Shown here: positions 35,863 through 47,425 of the stretch, one piece after another
How the letters are laid out: each line of letters opens with the position of its first letter
Position numbering within the stretch: the stretch's first letter is position 1
Assembly (NCBI RefSeq): GCF_000203815.1
Contig: NW_004457708.1
Span: 558,001 to 622,000, forward strand
Origin: Cavenderia fasciculata
Taxonomy: Eukaryota; Evosea; Eumycetozoa; Acytosteliales; Cavenderiaceae
Length of the DNA: 64,000 nucleotides
Reading direction: 5' to 3'
Notes under the pieces: generated by a model
Database searches by the model: none
Seen by the model: the letters and a program-made list of their open reading frames with translations, nothing else
Told to the model about the DNA's origin: nothing
Translations under genes and position numbers: made by a program

Positions 35863-35886
35863 TCTCTCTCTCTCTCTCTCTCTCTA
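35863..35886 (+). repeat. CT microsatellite
   Basis: A run of CT dinucleotides followed by TATATA, upstream of the Clu/LRR gene start. Confidence 0.8.
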
Positions 35887-36083
35887 TATATCCTTTATGT
35901 ATGTATGTGTATGTTTGTTAAAAAAAAAGAGAAGTGACACAAGCTTTGCTTTCAAATTCTTTCTTTGGTACCCAAAAATTATTAAAATTTATTTTTATCT
36001 TTTTTTTTTTTTTGATGATGACCTTGCTTGGTGATGTCATACCAAATCATGTCTTGTCTTGGGTGTATTTAATTTAAATTAAT

Positions 36084-36578
36084 TTAAAAGTCAGATGGAG
36101 AACGACCACCTGAAGTAGAAGAAGAAGAACCATAGGAGAATGGAGTGAACCCAGATGAACTAGTGCCGGCGGTATAGGTTGGTGGGAAGTTGTTGCATGG
36201 GTTGATATACAGTTCTTGTTGGCCGTGTACGTTGTATCCCCAGGTATGAGCCTGTCCGGGTTGGATGGGTGTTTGTTTACGCCATTCGACCAAGTCCCAT
36301 GATTTGCCACCGTTGTTGGTTGTCAGTTCCCATATATCCTTGATGTAGCTGCCATAGATGCCAAGGTTGATGCTACCAATTGCATCTCGTCCATAATTGG
36401 TGAGACTGCAGTTGTACTGCGTCACTGGCAGATCATACTCTGTCCATGATTTTACATAGTAGCATCGGTTGGTCAATGGACAACTGGTGGGCGGAGGTGG
36501 TCTGTTGAATCCAGCGTGTCCTCCAATAACCAACAATAATACACCAACAATAATTAAAAATATCTTTGTTATAAACAT
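36084..36578 (-). CDS. Secreted CBM49 carbohydrate-binding protein
   Basis: Single exon, 164 residues. A signal peptide (MFITKIFLIIVGVLLLVIGG) is followed by one CBM49-type beta-sandwich: SWTEYDLPVTQYNCSLTN, then GSINLGIYGSYIKDIWELT, then a Trp- and Gly-rich end QAHTWGYNVHG. Four Cys lie in the mature domain. The C-terminal tail is Ser/Gly-rich. In dictyostelids CBM49 domains bind cellulose in stalk, spore and slime-sheath matrix, so a matrix role is likely. It lacks a catalytic domain. Confidence 0.8.
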   Translation of the reverse strand: MFITKIFLIIVGVLLLVIGGHAGFNRPPPPTSCPLTNRCYYVKSWTEYDLPVTQYNCSLTNYGRDAIGSINLGIYGSYIKDIWELTTNNGGKSWDLVEWRKQTPIQPGQAHTWGYNVHGQQELYINPCNNFPPTYTAGTSSSGFTPFSYGSSSSTSGGRSPSDF

Positions 36579-37605
36579 TTGTTCTATAAATCTCTTTCTC
36601 TCTTTCTCTCTCTCTCTCTTTGTCTCTTTAGAAATAAATATTAATATTAATTCAATAAATATTCATTCCATATGTGTGTTCAATTATTCCCACCGTTGTA
36701 TTTTAGAATTCTCGATTTATACAATCCCCCCACCATTCCTTCTTCTTCTTCTTCTTCTTCTCACTACTATTATTTTCTCAACATACATTTAATTAATTTC
36801 TTCTTCTTCTTTCTTGCAAGTCAGTATAATAATGAATATTAAGGTAGAAGAGCAACTCTAATGATTTCGAATTGATGAATGCATTAAATATTATAATATT
36901 AATTATATCTGACTGACTGAACTGACTGCTGGTATTGTATTCTATTCTGTTTCTGCGACTGGAGTGGGGTACTACTACTTTTCACTACTACAATGCAGTG
37001 AGTTGAAAGATAAGAAGAAGGTGTGTCGCAATAATGTATGTGGGGTACAATCCATTTTTTGTACTATTCGCTACAATGCAGTGAACGAATAACAAACAGT
37101 AGTAGTGTGTTTGTTAAGATAGATAACAATGTAATCATCATCATCGTCACGGATCACTGATCACCCCCCAATTGTATGTGTGCATCTGTTTCATTCAATG
37201 CACCATGCAAACCAAAAGTATTCCCTTGAAAAAATAAATAAACAAAAAATCAAAAAAAACATCTTCTCGTCTTGGCTCTTCGTCAATAATTTTTTGACCA
37301 ACTCTTCTCAAATCTATTTCTATTCTATTCGATACAATGCAGACGTGGAGACTTGTCCTTTAAAGTAAATAGATATTCTGGATAAAATAATTCGAGAGTT
37401 TAAAATATTCCATGGAATCTTTTGATGTGTCGGACAACCATACCATCAAGCCATCGGATCACAATGTATAAATAGATGGTGGAATTATTTAACTATTCAA
37501 TATCATCAATTCACAAATACAAACAAATATAAATCTAAACAATAACAAATAATAATAATTATTAAGTTAATCTTTTTTTTTAAACACACATAAATTATTC
37601 TAACA
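36579..37605. other. Divergent spacer with repeated ACAATGCAG hairpins
   Basis: A 1-kb shared upstream region of the CBM49 and GST genes. It has CT/TTC microsatellites near 36597-36620 and 36738-36760, and three copies of a TTCRCT..ACAATGCAG motif at 36981-37002, 37067-37086 and 37328-37345. The first two can form hairpins with different stems and the same loop. No gene is supported; the frame at 37180-37368 is not coding-like. Confidence 0.55.
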
Positions 37606-38417
37606 ATGTCACAACCAACTTTATACTATGTATGTATTTAATATTAAATAATAATAATTATGTCTTTTTGGAAATTGTCTAATAAATAAATAAATAAATA
37701 ATTTTGTTTTGAATTAATTTATGTAGTTTAACGGAAGAGGTAATGGTGAATACCCACGTCTTGTCTTATCATTTGCTGGTGTCCAATTCAATGACAATCG
37801 TGTCAATGGTATCGATGATGCTCTCAAGACACGTCTTCCATTTGGTCAACTTCCATTCTATGAAGATGAACAAGTACAATTGGCTCAATCAAAGTCTATT
37901 GCCAGATACGTTGCTCAGAAATACAAGGTTGCCGGAAAGAATGAAGTCGAAATTGCTCTCTCTGATGCCATTGCTGAAAGCATCTATGATATCATCAATC
38001 CATTCTCTGCCGCCAGAGGTGATGCTGAAAAGACTGAAAAGTTCAAGACTGAAACAGCTCCAAGATTCTTAAACAATTGGGAATCATTACTCTTAAAGAA
38101 TGGTGGAAAGAACTTTGTGTATGTATTACAACCAACCAACCAACTAACCAATACCCAATCATCAGATCTTATTACTTTCAATATTCTAATATTCATATTA
38201 TTATTATTTTCTTTTTCTCTTTTCCTTTAGTGGTCAATCATTTACATATGCTGATGTTGCTGTATTCCATGCATTAGACTTTTTAAAGTTTGTTGGATTA
38301 GAACAACTCGTCGATGCCACCAAGTACCCAACTCTTACTACATTGTCTAAATCAGTCTCTGAAATCCCATCATTAAAGGCTTATTTGGATAAGAGACCAA
38401 CTGATTCAAAGTTCTAA
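37606..38417 (+). CDS. Glutathione S-transferase (sigma/alpha-like)
   Basis: Cytosolic detoxification enzyme. Three exons (37606-37629, 37727-38118, 38231-38417) give 200 residues, the usual GST length. The first exon encodes only MSQPTLYY; the catalytic Tyr is expected in this TLYYFNGRG strand. The N-terminal thioredoxin-like domain continues through LPFGQLPFYED with the cis-Pro and QSKSIARYVAQKY for glutathione gamma-glutamyl binding. The C-terminal helical domain contains FTYADVAVFHALDFL with the conserved N-capping Asp. It resembles the D. discoideum GstA proteins. The spacer before it carries the hairpin-motif repeats. Confidence 0.92.
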
Positions 38418-38864
38418 ACTTATAAACACACACACACAAACATATTATGTATATATCTCTCTAACAATTAAATAAAATATAACTTCACAAAAGTATACTT
38501 GCAATCTTTGAAAACAACAACTAAAAAAAAAAAAATTAAAAAAGCCCAGTGCTTGGTGTCATGGAAAAGTCGACCTTTTATTAACATGTAAGATTATTTA
38601 ATATTATCCCTTTTTCATTATTGACTTTGTGTCGTCTATATATTATAGTATCTATATCTAGACACACACAGACTAGTTTATCTTATCTTTTTTTATTTAT
38701 ATATATATCTACACAAATAGTAATCATCATTAATAGATAACAAGTCAACATCATTATATATATATTTATAGTAGATAGTCAGCAGTTAGTTAGTTAGTTG
38801 GATAAAAGAAAGATACATACACTACATACACTACGTACACAAATAAATACATTTTTAAAGGAGA
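38418..38864. other. Intergenic spacer
   Basis: AT-rich, with ATAT runs near 38698-38770 and a TAGT repeat near 38785-38800. No gene or distinctive structure is seen. Confidence 0.5.
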
Positions 38865-39898
38865 ATGAGAACCAAGGGATGCACAAAATGTGTAATCTCA
38901 TCGATCGTTATCTGTACGAGTGTATTTACAGTTGGTGTAATATTATTGGTGATGGGCTTTATTAAATACAACTCAGAGCCACCTCCACCACCATACATGT
39001 GGAGTGTCGATCTATGTTCTACAGGTAAATTCAATTGGGTAAGCGATGACAACACCAATGAAGTCTGTAGACCAATGGTCGAACAAACATTCCAAGTATC
39101 TTATCAAATCTTGGGTGAATCTATCCCATACGAACCTGTTGTTTATGTAACTGATAAGGGTATGCTACTATTATAATTATAATTAAAATTAGATTAAATT
39201 AGAATACACTATGATAGACTAATAATATGTATTTTGATTTGATTTCATTTGGTTTCTAGTTGAAGGAGAGATTAGAATATCTCATATCGTTAGTGGTAGA
39301 ATGATTTACTCTGTTGGAGGAACTCTTTCATCGATGGAAAAGGAACCCTATGCCATTGGCGGTGGCCAGTTGGTAAATGTATATAGAAATGGATCGCTTG
39401 ATCAAACCGAAGGAGATTATATAACAGAGACCTGTACAAATTTAGAAACTGGATGCAAATATGAACCAGCTAGATCATTACATGAATATCATCTAAGTTC
39501 ACAAACCGTTCATGTAAGTCACAAATATATATATAAACTATAGTAGAGAAGGAGAAGTAGTTGACATGACAGACTATGTATATTTATTAAATTAATTGAT
39601 GATTTATTTTTTTATTTAGATGGAAGAAATACCAGGTGACGGATCAGAGATTACAGTACAATTAAAGCTTTGGACCAATTCAACGAGAATTACATTCCCA
39701 GATGTCTTTATCGAGTACAGAGTAGCAGGTAGAGGACCTGTTCAAGACACGGGTTTAATACTTTTAATCATTGGTGGGTTAATGGCCGACACAATGCCCG
39801 CTGCATTATTCTTTTTATTACAACGTTATTATTACCGACAACCACAGCCTGCCAATGAAGATATGGCGGGTATGATCCCTTTAATGGATATGAATTAA
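38865..39898 (+). CDS. Two-pass membrane protein of unknown function
   Basis: Three exons (38865-39159, 39260-39513, 39620-39898) give 275 residues. Short cytosolic N-terminus MRTKGCTKC, transmembrane helix at about 9-31, a large extracytosolic loop with Cys at VDLCSTG, NEVCRPM and ETCTNLETGCKYEPA, and a second helix at about 227-250, then a short tail YYYRQPQPANEDMAGM. The loop contains N-glycosylation sequons (NGSL, NSTR). The N-terminal Cys motif could be palmitoylated. Both ends face the cytosol, which resembles the topology of CD36/LIMP-like or TMEM-type proteins, but no family motif was recognised. Confidence 0.75.
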
Positions 39899-40656
39899 TT
39901 CAAATAAATCAAATAACAAAAAAAAATAGTAACAAATATAATATTATATAATAATAATAACGCAACAACTTCATTCATTTGTTTCAATCAAAAATAATAA
40001 TAATAATAATAATAATCACAATATTTATTCCAAAATGGAATGGAAGGAGGATATCATCCACCTATCTATTTTTGATCACGACAACATTCGACACATTGTT
40101 TGAATCATTGTGCAATGAAATGAATATACTTCTCACAATTTTGTGAAGGGGGTTTTAGGAATATCCCACCGAATATAATTATATCCAATGAAAGTGTAGG
40201 ACATCCATCCATCCGCCCATCCATCTTAACAATCCAACCTTTCGTTTACCATTTCGTCGCATCACTTCGAAGTGAACCTCTCGGCAAAATAACAAGACGA
40301 CTCTATCCCTGTGAAAATTCAAAAAAAATCTGGGCATGATAAAGCCATTGATGGCACACGAAATTTCATAATGGGCCACCCGTCGAAATTCTGATCGTCA
40401 ATTTGAACAATAACGGGGCGAATTGAACACAATGTTTCTTTTTCCCAACTAATGATATTTTCGAGAGAAAGTCGCATTCATCCACAACCCTTCATCACCC
40501 ACACTACCCAACCATTCTACAACATTCAAACCAAACACTATTTAAATATTCATCGTTTTATCTCTTTTTGTAAAGTTAGTTGTTATAAAAGCAAAGAGGT
40601 GATTGTATAATCAGTATTAGTATTATTAGTAGTACTATATATATATTTATAACAAC
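39899..40656. other. Intergenic spacer
   Basis: A 760-bp spacer with an AAT microsatellite near 39990-40015 and scattered less AT-rich stretches at 40180-40420. The open frame at 40179-40379 has no coding features. The last 100 bp, with a TATATATA run near 40637-40650, are probably the beta-amylase promoter. Confidence 0.5.
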
Positions 40657-42370
40657 ATGTACAATAGTAAATCAATTTTACTTTTAGCTTTAGCTATTAT
40701 CAATTTAATAGCTCAATCTTATTCACAAGGTGTTCCTGTTTATGGTAAGTGAACTAACTATAATCAAATATATGTTTGTTTGGCCAACCCTAACCCTCTC
40801 TAATCTATTTACATATATATATATATATATATATAGTCATGATGCCATTAAATACATTAAACAATAATAATGAAATAACAGATTACCAACAAACCTATCA
40901 ACAATTAAGCTACTTGAAACAGAATTCACAAGTTGCTGGGTATGTATGCAATAATATTATATTATAATATAATATATCTTGTCAGGTCAAAGGTTGTCAT
41001 TGATTACTAATCATTGATTGATTGTTTGTTATTTTTTGATATATAGTATAATGATGGATGTATGGTGGGGATTAATTGAACAAACACCACAACAATACAA
41101 TTGGACTGGTTACCAATCCCTATTCCAAATGGTATCTCAAATAGGGTTGGATATCAAAGTGACATTATCATTCCATCAATGTGGTGGAAATGTTGGTGAC
41201 CAATGTGATATTCCTCTTCCACCTTGGGTTATAAATTATGGTCAATCAAATCGTAAGTCTACACAAACAATGAATAATAATAATCCATTGATTCATTCTA
41301 ACCAACTTTTTTTTTGTTTATTAATTAGCTGATATATTTTATACTGACCAAAGTGGTAATAGAGATCAAGAGTATTTATCATCTGGTATTGATAATGAAG
41401 CATTGTTTGGAGGTAGAACTGGTATACAATTGTACAGTGATTTTATGACTAGTTTTAGGGAGCAATTCAATTCAATGATTCCAAGTGTCATCAAAGAGAT
41501 TCAAGTTGGATTGGGTCCAGCTGGTGAAATGAGATACCCATCCTATCAACTTGCCTATTGGACTTTTCCAGGTGTTGGTGAGTTCCAATGTTATGATAAA
41601 TACCTGTTGGCTCAATTGGCTGAAGCTGCAACTGCTAGTGGTAATTCTGATTGGGGTTATGCTGGTCCAAATAATGCTGGTAAAAATCAAAAGATTATTA
41701 TTACATATTATTTATTATTATTTAGTATTCTAATAGTCTTCATTTTAAATTATTATTAGGAACATATAATTCATATCCATCACAAACACAATTCTTTACA
41801 AGTGGAGGATACAATAACTATGAATCACAATATGGACAATTTTTCTTGACTTGGTATGCCAACACGTTGATTACGCACGGTGACCAAATTCTTGGCAACG
41901 CTAGTTACATTTTCGGAGGTAGTGGTGTGGCTCTTGCCGCCAAGGTGTCTGGTATTCACTGGTGGTACGGTGATCCTTCACATGCTGCCGAGTTGACTGC
42001 TGGCTACAAGAATGATCAAGGACAAGCTTACAATGTCATCTCTGACATGTTTAAAAAGCACAATGTCTCTTTTGATTTCACATGTCTCGAGATGACCGAC
42101 GATGAACAACCATCTTACTGTGAATGTCGTCCACAAGAGTTGGTTGCCCAAACCAAGCAATCCGCTCAACAAGCAGGTATCGGATACAGTGGTGAGAATG
42201 CACTCCCACGTTACGATCAAGGTGCCTATTCTGAGATTGAAACAGAATCGACGCTCTACTTTTTAATCGATGGTTTCAGTTATCTCAGACTTTCCAGTGA
42301 CCTTTTGTCAAGTTCCAATTTCCCTCTTTTCCAACAATTTGTTTCAACTATGAAATCTCTTAGTGGATAG
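40657..42370 (+). CDS. Secreted beta-amylase (GH14)
   Basis: Exo-amylase releasing maltose from starch or glycogen. Five exons (40657-40744, 40837-40939, 41047-41252, 41329-41679, 41760-42370) give 452 residues. A signal peptide ([16 protein letters not shown]) precedes the GH14 barrel: [24 protein letters not shown] with the substrate-binding Asp, [12 protein letters not shown], then the catalytic acid Glu199 in [11 protein letters not shown] and the catalytic base Glu395 in SGENALPR. Both catalytic residues are present, so activity is likely. GH14 is found mainly in plants and some bacteria; its presence in dictyostelids fits use on bacterial or plant glucans or on stored glycogen during development. 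A GAAA microsatellite follows the stop. Confidence 0.93.
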
Positions 42371-42424
42371 AAAGAAAGAAAGAAAGAAAGAAAGAGAAAG
42401 AAAGAGAAAGAAAGAGAAAGAAAA
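42371..42424 (+). repeat. GAAA microsatellite
   Basis: Tetranucleotide GAAA repeats with interspersed GAGAAA, beginning directly after the beta-amylase stop codon. Confidence 0.85.
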
Positions 42425-42467
42425 GTAAATAAATAAACTTTGTTGTATTTAATATTCAAATTTTTGA

Positions 42468-42477
42468 GCGCCAAAAA
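42468..42477 (-). promoter_or_regulatory. E2F-type site upstream of CLASP gene
   Basis: GCGCCAAAAA is TTTTTGGCGC on the minus strand, the same word found upstream of the condensin gene. It lies 60 bp before the first possible CLASP ATG and about 130 bp before the alternative one. Confidence 0.5.
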
Positions 42478-42535
42478 TTTAGTCGTTGTCATTTCCAGGT
42501 GACCAAACCTTTTTTCCTCTCTTTTTGTTATACTA

Positions 42536-45500
42536 ATGTGTCACGGTTATAACATTGATGTAAATGAGACAACAGAGTTAATACATCATATATATAACAG
42601 CACAATGACAGATCATTTAGAAGAGATTATAAACCTGATTGTATCAGAAGACCAAAACCAAATTTATAAAGGGTATCAATCTTTGATTGAATATCTCAAA
42701 ACACATACCGTCGAGGATGTATGTATCATAAAACTATATTTCTTTTGTTAGTATAATACTAACCAAGTCGCCCAACTCTTCCATATATATAGAAACAAAT
42801 AGTATATAATATATTTGAATACATTGTATTTCATTTAGATTACAATGTTTTAGTTGAAAATCTTAATAATATAAATAATAATAATAATAATAATAGTAAT
42901 ACATCAACTAATAGTAATAATAATAATAATGACTCAATGGTAGTGATAATTGAAGATGATTTATATACAATGACAACATCATTGAATTTTGAATTAATTG
43001 TTAAAGTGTTGGAAGCTTGGAGTTGTTCATTGGACTATTTGGAAGGTTCACAAGAGGATATAGGATTGTTGGAACGTGCCATAAAGTCCGTTGTCACTAG
43101 ATACATTGGTAACAAGAATCCAATGTTGTCTGAAGCAGTAGATACCATTGTACAGGGATTGATCAAAACATCGTATGCTAGTGATGTGGTGTTGGATGGG
43201 TTGTCTCAATCAATTGTCGATTGTGATTGGAAAAAGAGATGGCATTCATTGGTACTCCTTTCAATGGCCGTTACAACATCTAGTATTCGTCTCTCGGAAA
43301 AGATTATTTCTCAACGTGCTGAAATGGTTCGTGATATCGTGTCACTTGTAAACGACCCAAATAGACGTGTTGGAGAACAGAGTCTTCAATTGTTAGAGTT
43401 ACTGTATACAGAGGATGGATCAGATGAATTCATTCACCAATTCATCCTCAATGACATTACATTGGATAATCAAGTAAAACAATCAATCTTTGAAAGATTA
43501 GGAATTCAAGTTAAATTTGTTGATGAAGATGGTCATGACATTGAACAACAACCACATCTCCAACAACACCAACAATCAGATCAATATGAATCACAAAATA
43601 ATAATAGTTTTAATAATAATAATAATAATAATAATAATATGTTCCTCAACAATCATTCCTATGATCATAGTTATAACTATAATAATCGATCAGTTGAATC
43701 TGTCACATCTGCATTTTCATCCTCTTCCACTTTTTCAACTCATTCATCATTTGATTCTGGTATTAAAACTAGTAGTAAACCAATTAAACAACAACAACAA
43801 CAACAACAACAAATGGATCCATTTGGTTTAACTTTAATGAATAATGTATGTAAATTAAATATAGAATTATTAATTTCTTTAAATTATTTAATTATTAATT
43901 TTCTTTTGTTTTAATTTTTTTAGGGTATTAATGAAAGAGAATTTGAAAGAAGAACAATGGATATTATTGATAAATTATCAAGTTCAAGTGTAGATTGGGA
44001 TATTAAAGTTAATAATTTATTAAAATTCCAAGCATTGTTGGGAGAGGGAGTCAAGGATTTATCAAACTTTACATCGCTTTTCCACAAGATTCTCGATCCC
44101 CTTTTGACATTGACCAAGGATATTAGATCACAACTTTTAAAGGAAGCTTGTAACACTGTGACAACGATTGCTCAGCAACTTGGTCATTCATTTGATCCAT
44201 ATGCTGATAGATTTATTCAAGTTTTATTAAAGAATGTTATTGTTACTATTCAAGTATGTTTAAAATATAAAAAGAGAGAGATAAATATAAAGAGAAATTA
44301 ATTAATTTTCTTCATTTTAGGCAATTGCAGAAGCAAGTGATAAATGTATAAAAAATATTATAGCATCTAGTTATTCAACAAAAATATTACCTAGATTTAC
44401 AGAATCATTGGTTGGTGGAAAGAGTGCAGTGTTGAGAACACGTTGTAGCGAATACATACATTTAATGCTTCAACATATTCCCAAGGAGAGTTTGGATAGC
44501 AAGTTGGTACTGGTCGAGCCTGCCATCAAGGCTGGTCTCGTAGACAGCAATCCAGACGTACGTGCCACCTGTCGTCAATCATTCCTATTGTATGCATCCA
44601 ACTGGCCAACCAAAGCAAATGAACTGTACAAACATTTTGATCCAAACACTAAAAAAGCAATTGATAAAGAAAGACAATCATCATATCAACCTCAACAACA
44701 ACAACAACAACAACAAAAAGTGACAACTCCCTCTACTTTAAAATATAATAATAATAATGTAAATAGTATCAATAATAACCTCCACAAAAATTCACCAAAG
44801 AAAAGATTACAATCAAGTCAAAATATCAACAGTAGCAGTAATAATAATAATAATAATAATATGAATCCAAAAAAACAAATGAAAACAATGATGGATCAAG
44901 AAAATGGATATGGTCAACTTTCAAGTTCATCTAGAAACCAAACCATTCCATCACGTAGTGTTCTTTCATCTCTACCAACCAATAGTAATTCACCATCGAC
45001 AACCTCTTCATCCATTGCAACTGCTGCCAAACTTGGAATGTCATCTTTAACCTTGTCCACCACATCTAACTCATCGTCATGTTCATCTAATAGTTCAAAT
45101 TCATCACTCACTGACAAGAGAGCTGAATTTATAAATAGAATTATTCAATCCAATAATAATAACAGCGTTCCAACAAACAACAACGGTCAAATGTTATTAA
45201 ATAATGTTTATTCACCAAAACTTACATCAATTACCAATTTACAACCAACTAGAATACCAATATCAAATCCAACCGTTACATTGACTCCTCAACAACATCA
45301 TAATCATCATCAACATCAACATCATCAACAACTGTATACGTCCACTTCTTCATTGTCCTCGGTTCCTACTACAAACACCACCACAACAACATCAGCAGCT
45401 ACACCATCTCAACAAAAGGAAATTAAAAATTATGTAGAAGATTTAATCAAAGGGAAAAGACAAGCATCACATCTTTTACTACCATTATCAAACGGTTTAT

Positions 45501-45583
45501 CTCCAACTGTTGCCAAGGCTCCAACCTCTAGACCAAAGTCTGTCCACTTTTCAAATGAATTAAGAATTGATGATTTATCTTAA
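42536..45583 (+). CDS. CLASP-family TOG/HEAT microtubule-binding protein
   Basis: Microtubule plus-end stabiliser acting in spindle and cortex. Four exons (42536-42718, 42793-43845, 43924-44253, 44321-45583) give 942 residues; starting at the later in-frame ATG (42605, MTDHLEEIINLI) gives 919, and that start has a better leader (CACAATG). The second exon must begin at 42793, after an internal ATATAG, because the more obvious TTTAG acceptor runs into a stop. HEAT-like N-terminal region is followed by a poly-Asn/Gln linker and a CLASP_N TOG domain in exons 3-4 (DWDIKVNNLLKFQALLGEG, LCxxCN-like LLKEACNTVTTIAQQLG, LVDSNPDVRATCRQSF). The C-terminal 300 residues are Ser/Asn/Gln-rich and basic. Confidence 0.83.
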
Positions 45584-45644
45584 CACTTGAAATAAACAAA
45601 AAAAAGTATACAAAGTATTTCTTCTTCTTTTTTCTTTTTCTTTT

Positions 45645-46899
45645 TTATTCCGATGAACTATTAATAGTTGGTAATGTATTAACTCTTCTCATTGTTGTTG
45701 AAGAAGAATTGGAAGAAGAAGGTGAAGAATTTCTTGAACTACTCGAACTGTTGGAATCAAATTCTTGGTCTGAATTATTGTTGGATGATGAAATATTACT
45801 ACTATTGGATGATGGTGATTGATTGTTATTTCCTCCTCCAAGGTTACTACCACTATTTAATGGAGAATTGAAATGACTTAATAAAGGAAGGTAATGACTA
45901 CGGGGTGATGAGGTAGATGGTGATTGTTGTTGTAATTGTTGTTGTATCAATTCTTTGGTTGATGATGTGCTACTACTCAATGCTCCACGTTGTCTGATAC
46001 CAGTGAGTGTTGGGCTTGTTGTAGGAGAGTATGGTTGTACGCCCGATGTTGAAGTGGAGATGGATTGTGTGTTTAGCGGACTGAGTGATAGATTAGAAAG
46101 AGTAGTTGTCTTTTGTTGTGAAAGAGAGTGATGTGGTAGTAACAAGTCAGACGTTGACGAGCCGCCACCAGATGACACTAGAGAATGAATACGTCCACCA
46201 GATAGTATACTATTATTATAATTATTGGATCTAGTTTGATAAAGAATCTTGTTTATAATATCCAAAGGTAAATCTTCCAATGGAGGGATAGATTCTGGTA
46301 AATAAACATGTGTATCTGATTCAGTTTGTGTAAATTCATCTAAATGTTACAAAATAGATAGTATTAATATATATAAGACATTTCAACCTTTCTTTCTTTC
46401 TATTTCTTTTTCTTTATATTTCATACCTTTATAAGTATTAAAAGAATCAAATGGTTTTGTAATGATGAGGTTGATAGAGAAATAAACAGTCATACCAAAA
46501 ATGATACAAACTATAATATACATTGGGATGGCGATAGCCCAATACTTGCTAGGGTAGTAGTGTACACCTAGATCTGAGAGTACATGTTCGGGGATGAATG
46601 CCCATAGCAAGTAGATGACGTATCCGAGTATCGTTGCAATCCAATAGACGAACCCATATACTTCGGTGTTTGCACCTTTAGTTTTAATGACAAGTGTCTC
46701 TGGTGCTGCTGCTATAGTATTGTTGTTGTTATTGTTGTTTGTTGTTCCTGCTGATAGTGATGATGAAGTTGTAGGGATAGCGTGTGATGATAAAGTTAGG
46801 TTTGGAGTGGATGATGTCGATACAGAGGTTGGTGTGATGATATTCGGTGAAGATTGACTAAGATTACTAGGTGCTGTTGCCATTGATGATAATGATTGC

Positions 46900-46933
<34 letters not shown>

Positions 46934-47180
46934 GATCAACTGATGTAGCAGTTGTAGGGTTTAAAAAGAGTGGAGGTATCATTGAACTATTTGGTATAAG
47001 GAGGTTGGGTAGTAGAGATGAAGGTATTTGTGATGATATTAAAGGTGATCCATTTCGACTACCACCACCTCCACCACTCGCAGTAGCAGCTGCTGTATTT
47101 GATTGTGATGACCTACGTTGGTGTCCTCCTCCTCCTCCTCCTCCTCCTCCTGTAGATATTGCATTTGAATTATTATTCAT
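45645..47180 (-). CDS. pigP: PIG-P subunit of GPI-GlcNAc transferase with long extensions
   Basis: Part of the ER complex that makes the first GPI-anchor intermediate. Two exons (47180-46427, 46339-45645) give 482 residues, against about 130-160 in animals and plants. The core spans about 170-290: EVYGFVYWIATILGYVIYL as transmembrane helix 1, the HYYPSKYWAIAIP turn, a second helix IIVCIIFGMTVYF, then ESIPPLEDLPLDIIN, the conserved PIG-P C-terminal motif. The N-terminal extension has runs of Gly, Ser and Asn; the C-terminal one of about 190 residues is Ser/Asn/Gln-rich. The intron splits the core after FNTYK. The extensions are unusual even for dictyostelids. Confidence 0.9.
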
Positions 47181-47425
47181 CTTTTAAAAAGAAAGATATA
47201 TATGATTTGTGATGAATCTGAAACTGGTCTGATGATCAGATTCAATGTGACTCAGAGTATTTTTCAAAATTAATTAAATTTATTTATTTTTATTTATTGA
47301 AAGACAACTTTATCAACAACAGCAAAGTGTAAAGTTAAAGTGTTAAAGTGTAAGTAATAGTGCAAAGAAATAATTGCAAAGTGTAAAGTTAAAGTGTCAA
47401 AGTGCTAATTAATGGATCGACTTTA
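47181..47425. other. Spacer with 29-bp direct repeat
   Basis: Contains two copies of GCAAAGTGTAAAGTTAAAG followed by TGTYAAAGTG, at 47322-47350 and 47376-47404, differing at one base. It lies between the PIG-P promoter and the 3' end of the ankyrin-like array. Confidence 0.6.

Noticed and set aside
37180-37368. 62-codon frame upstream of the GST gene
   Set aside because: It is Lys/Phe-rich spacer sequence with no splice link to the GST exons.
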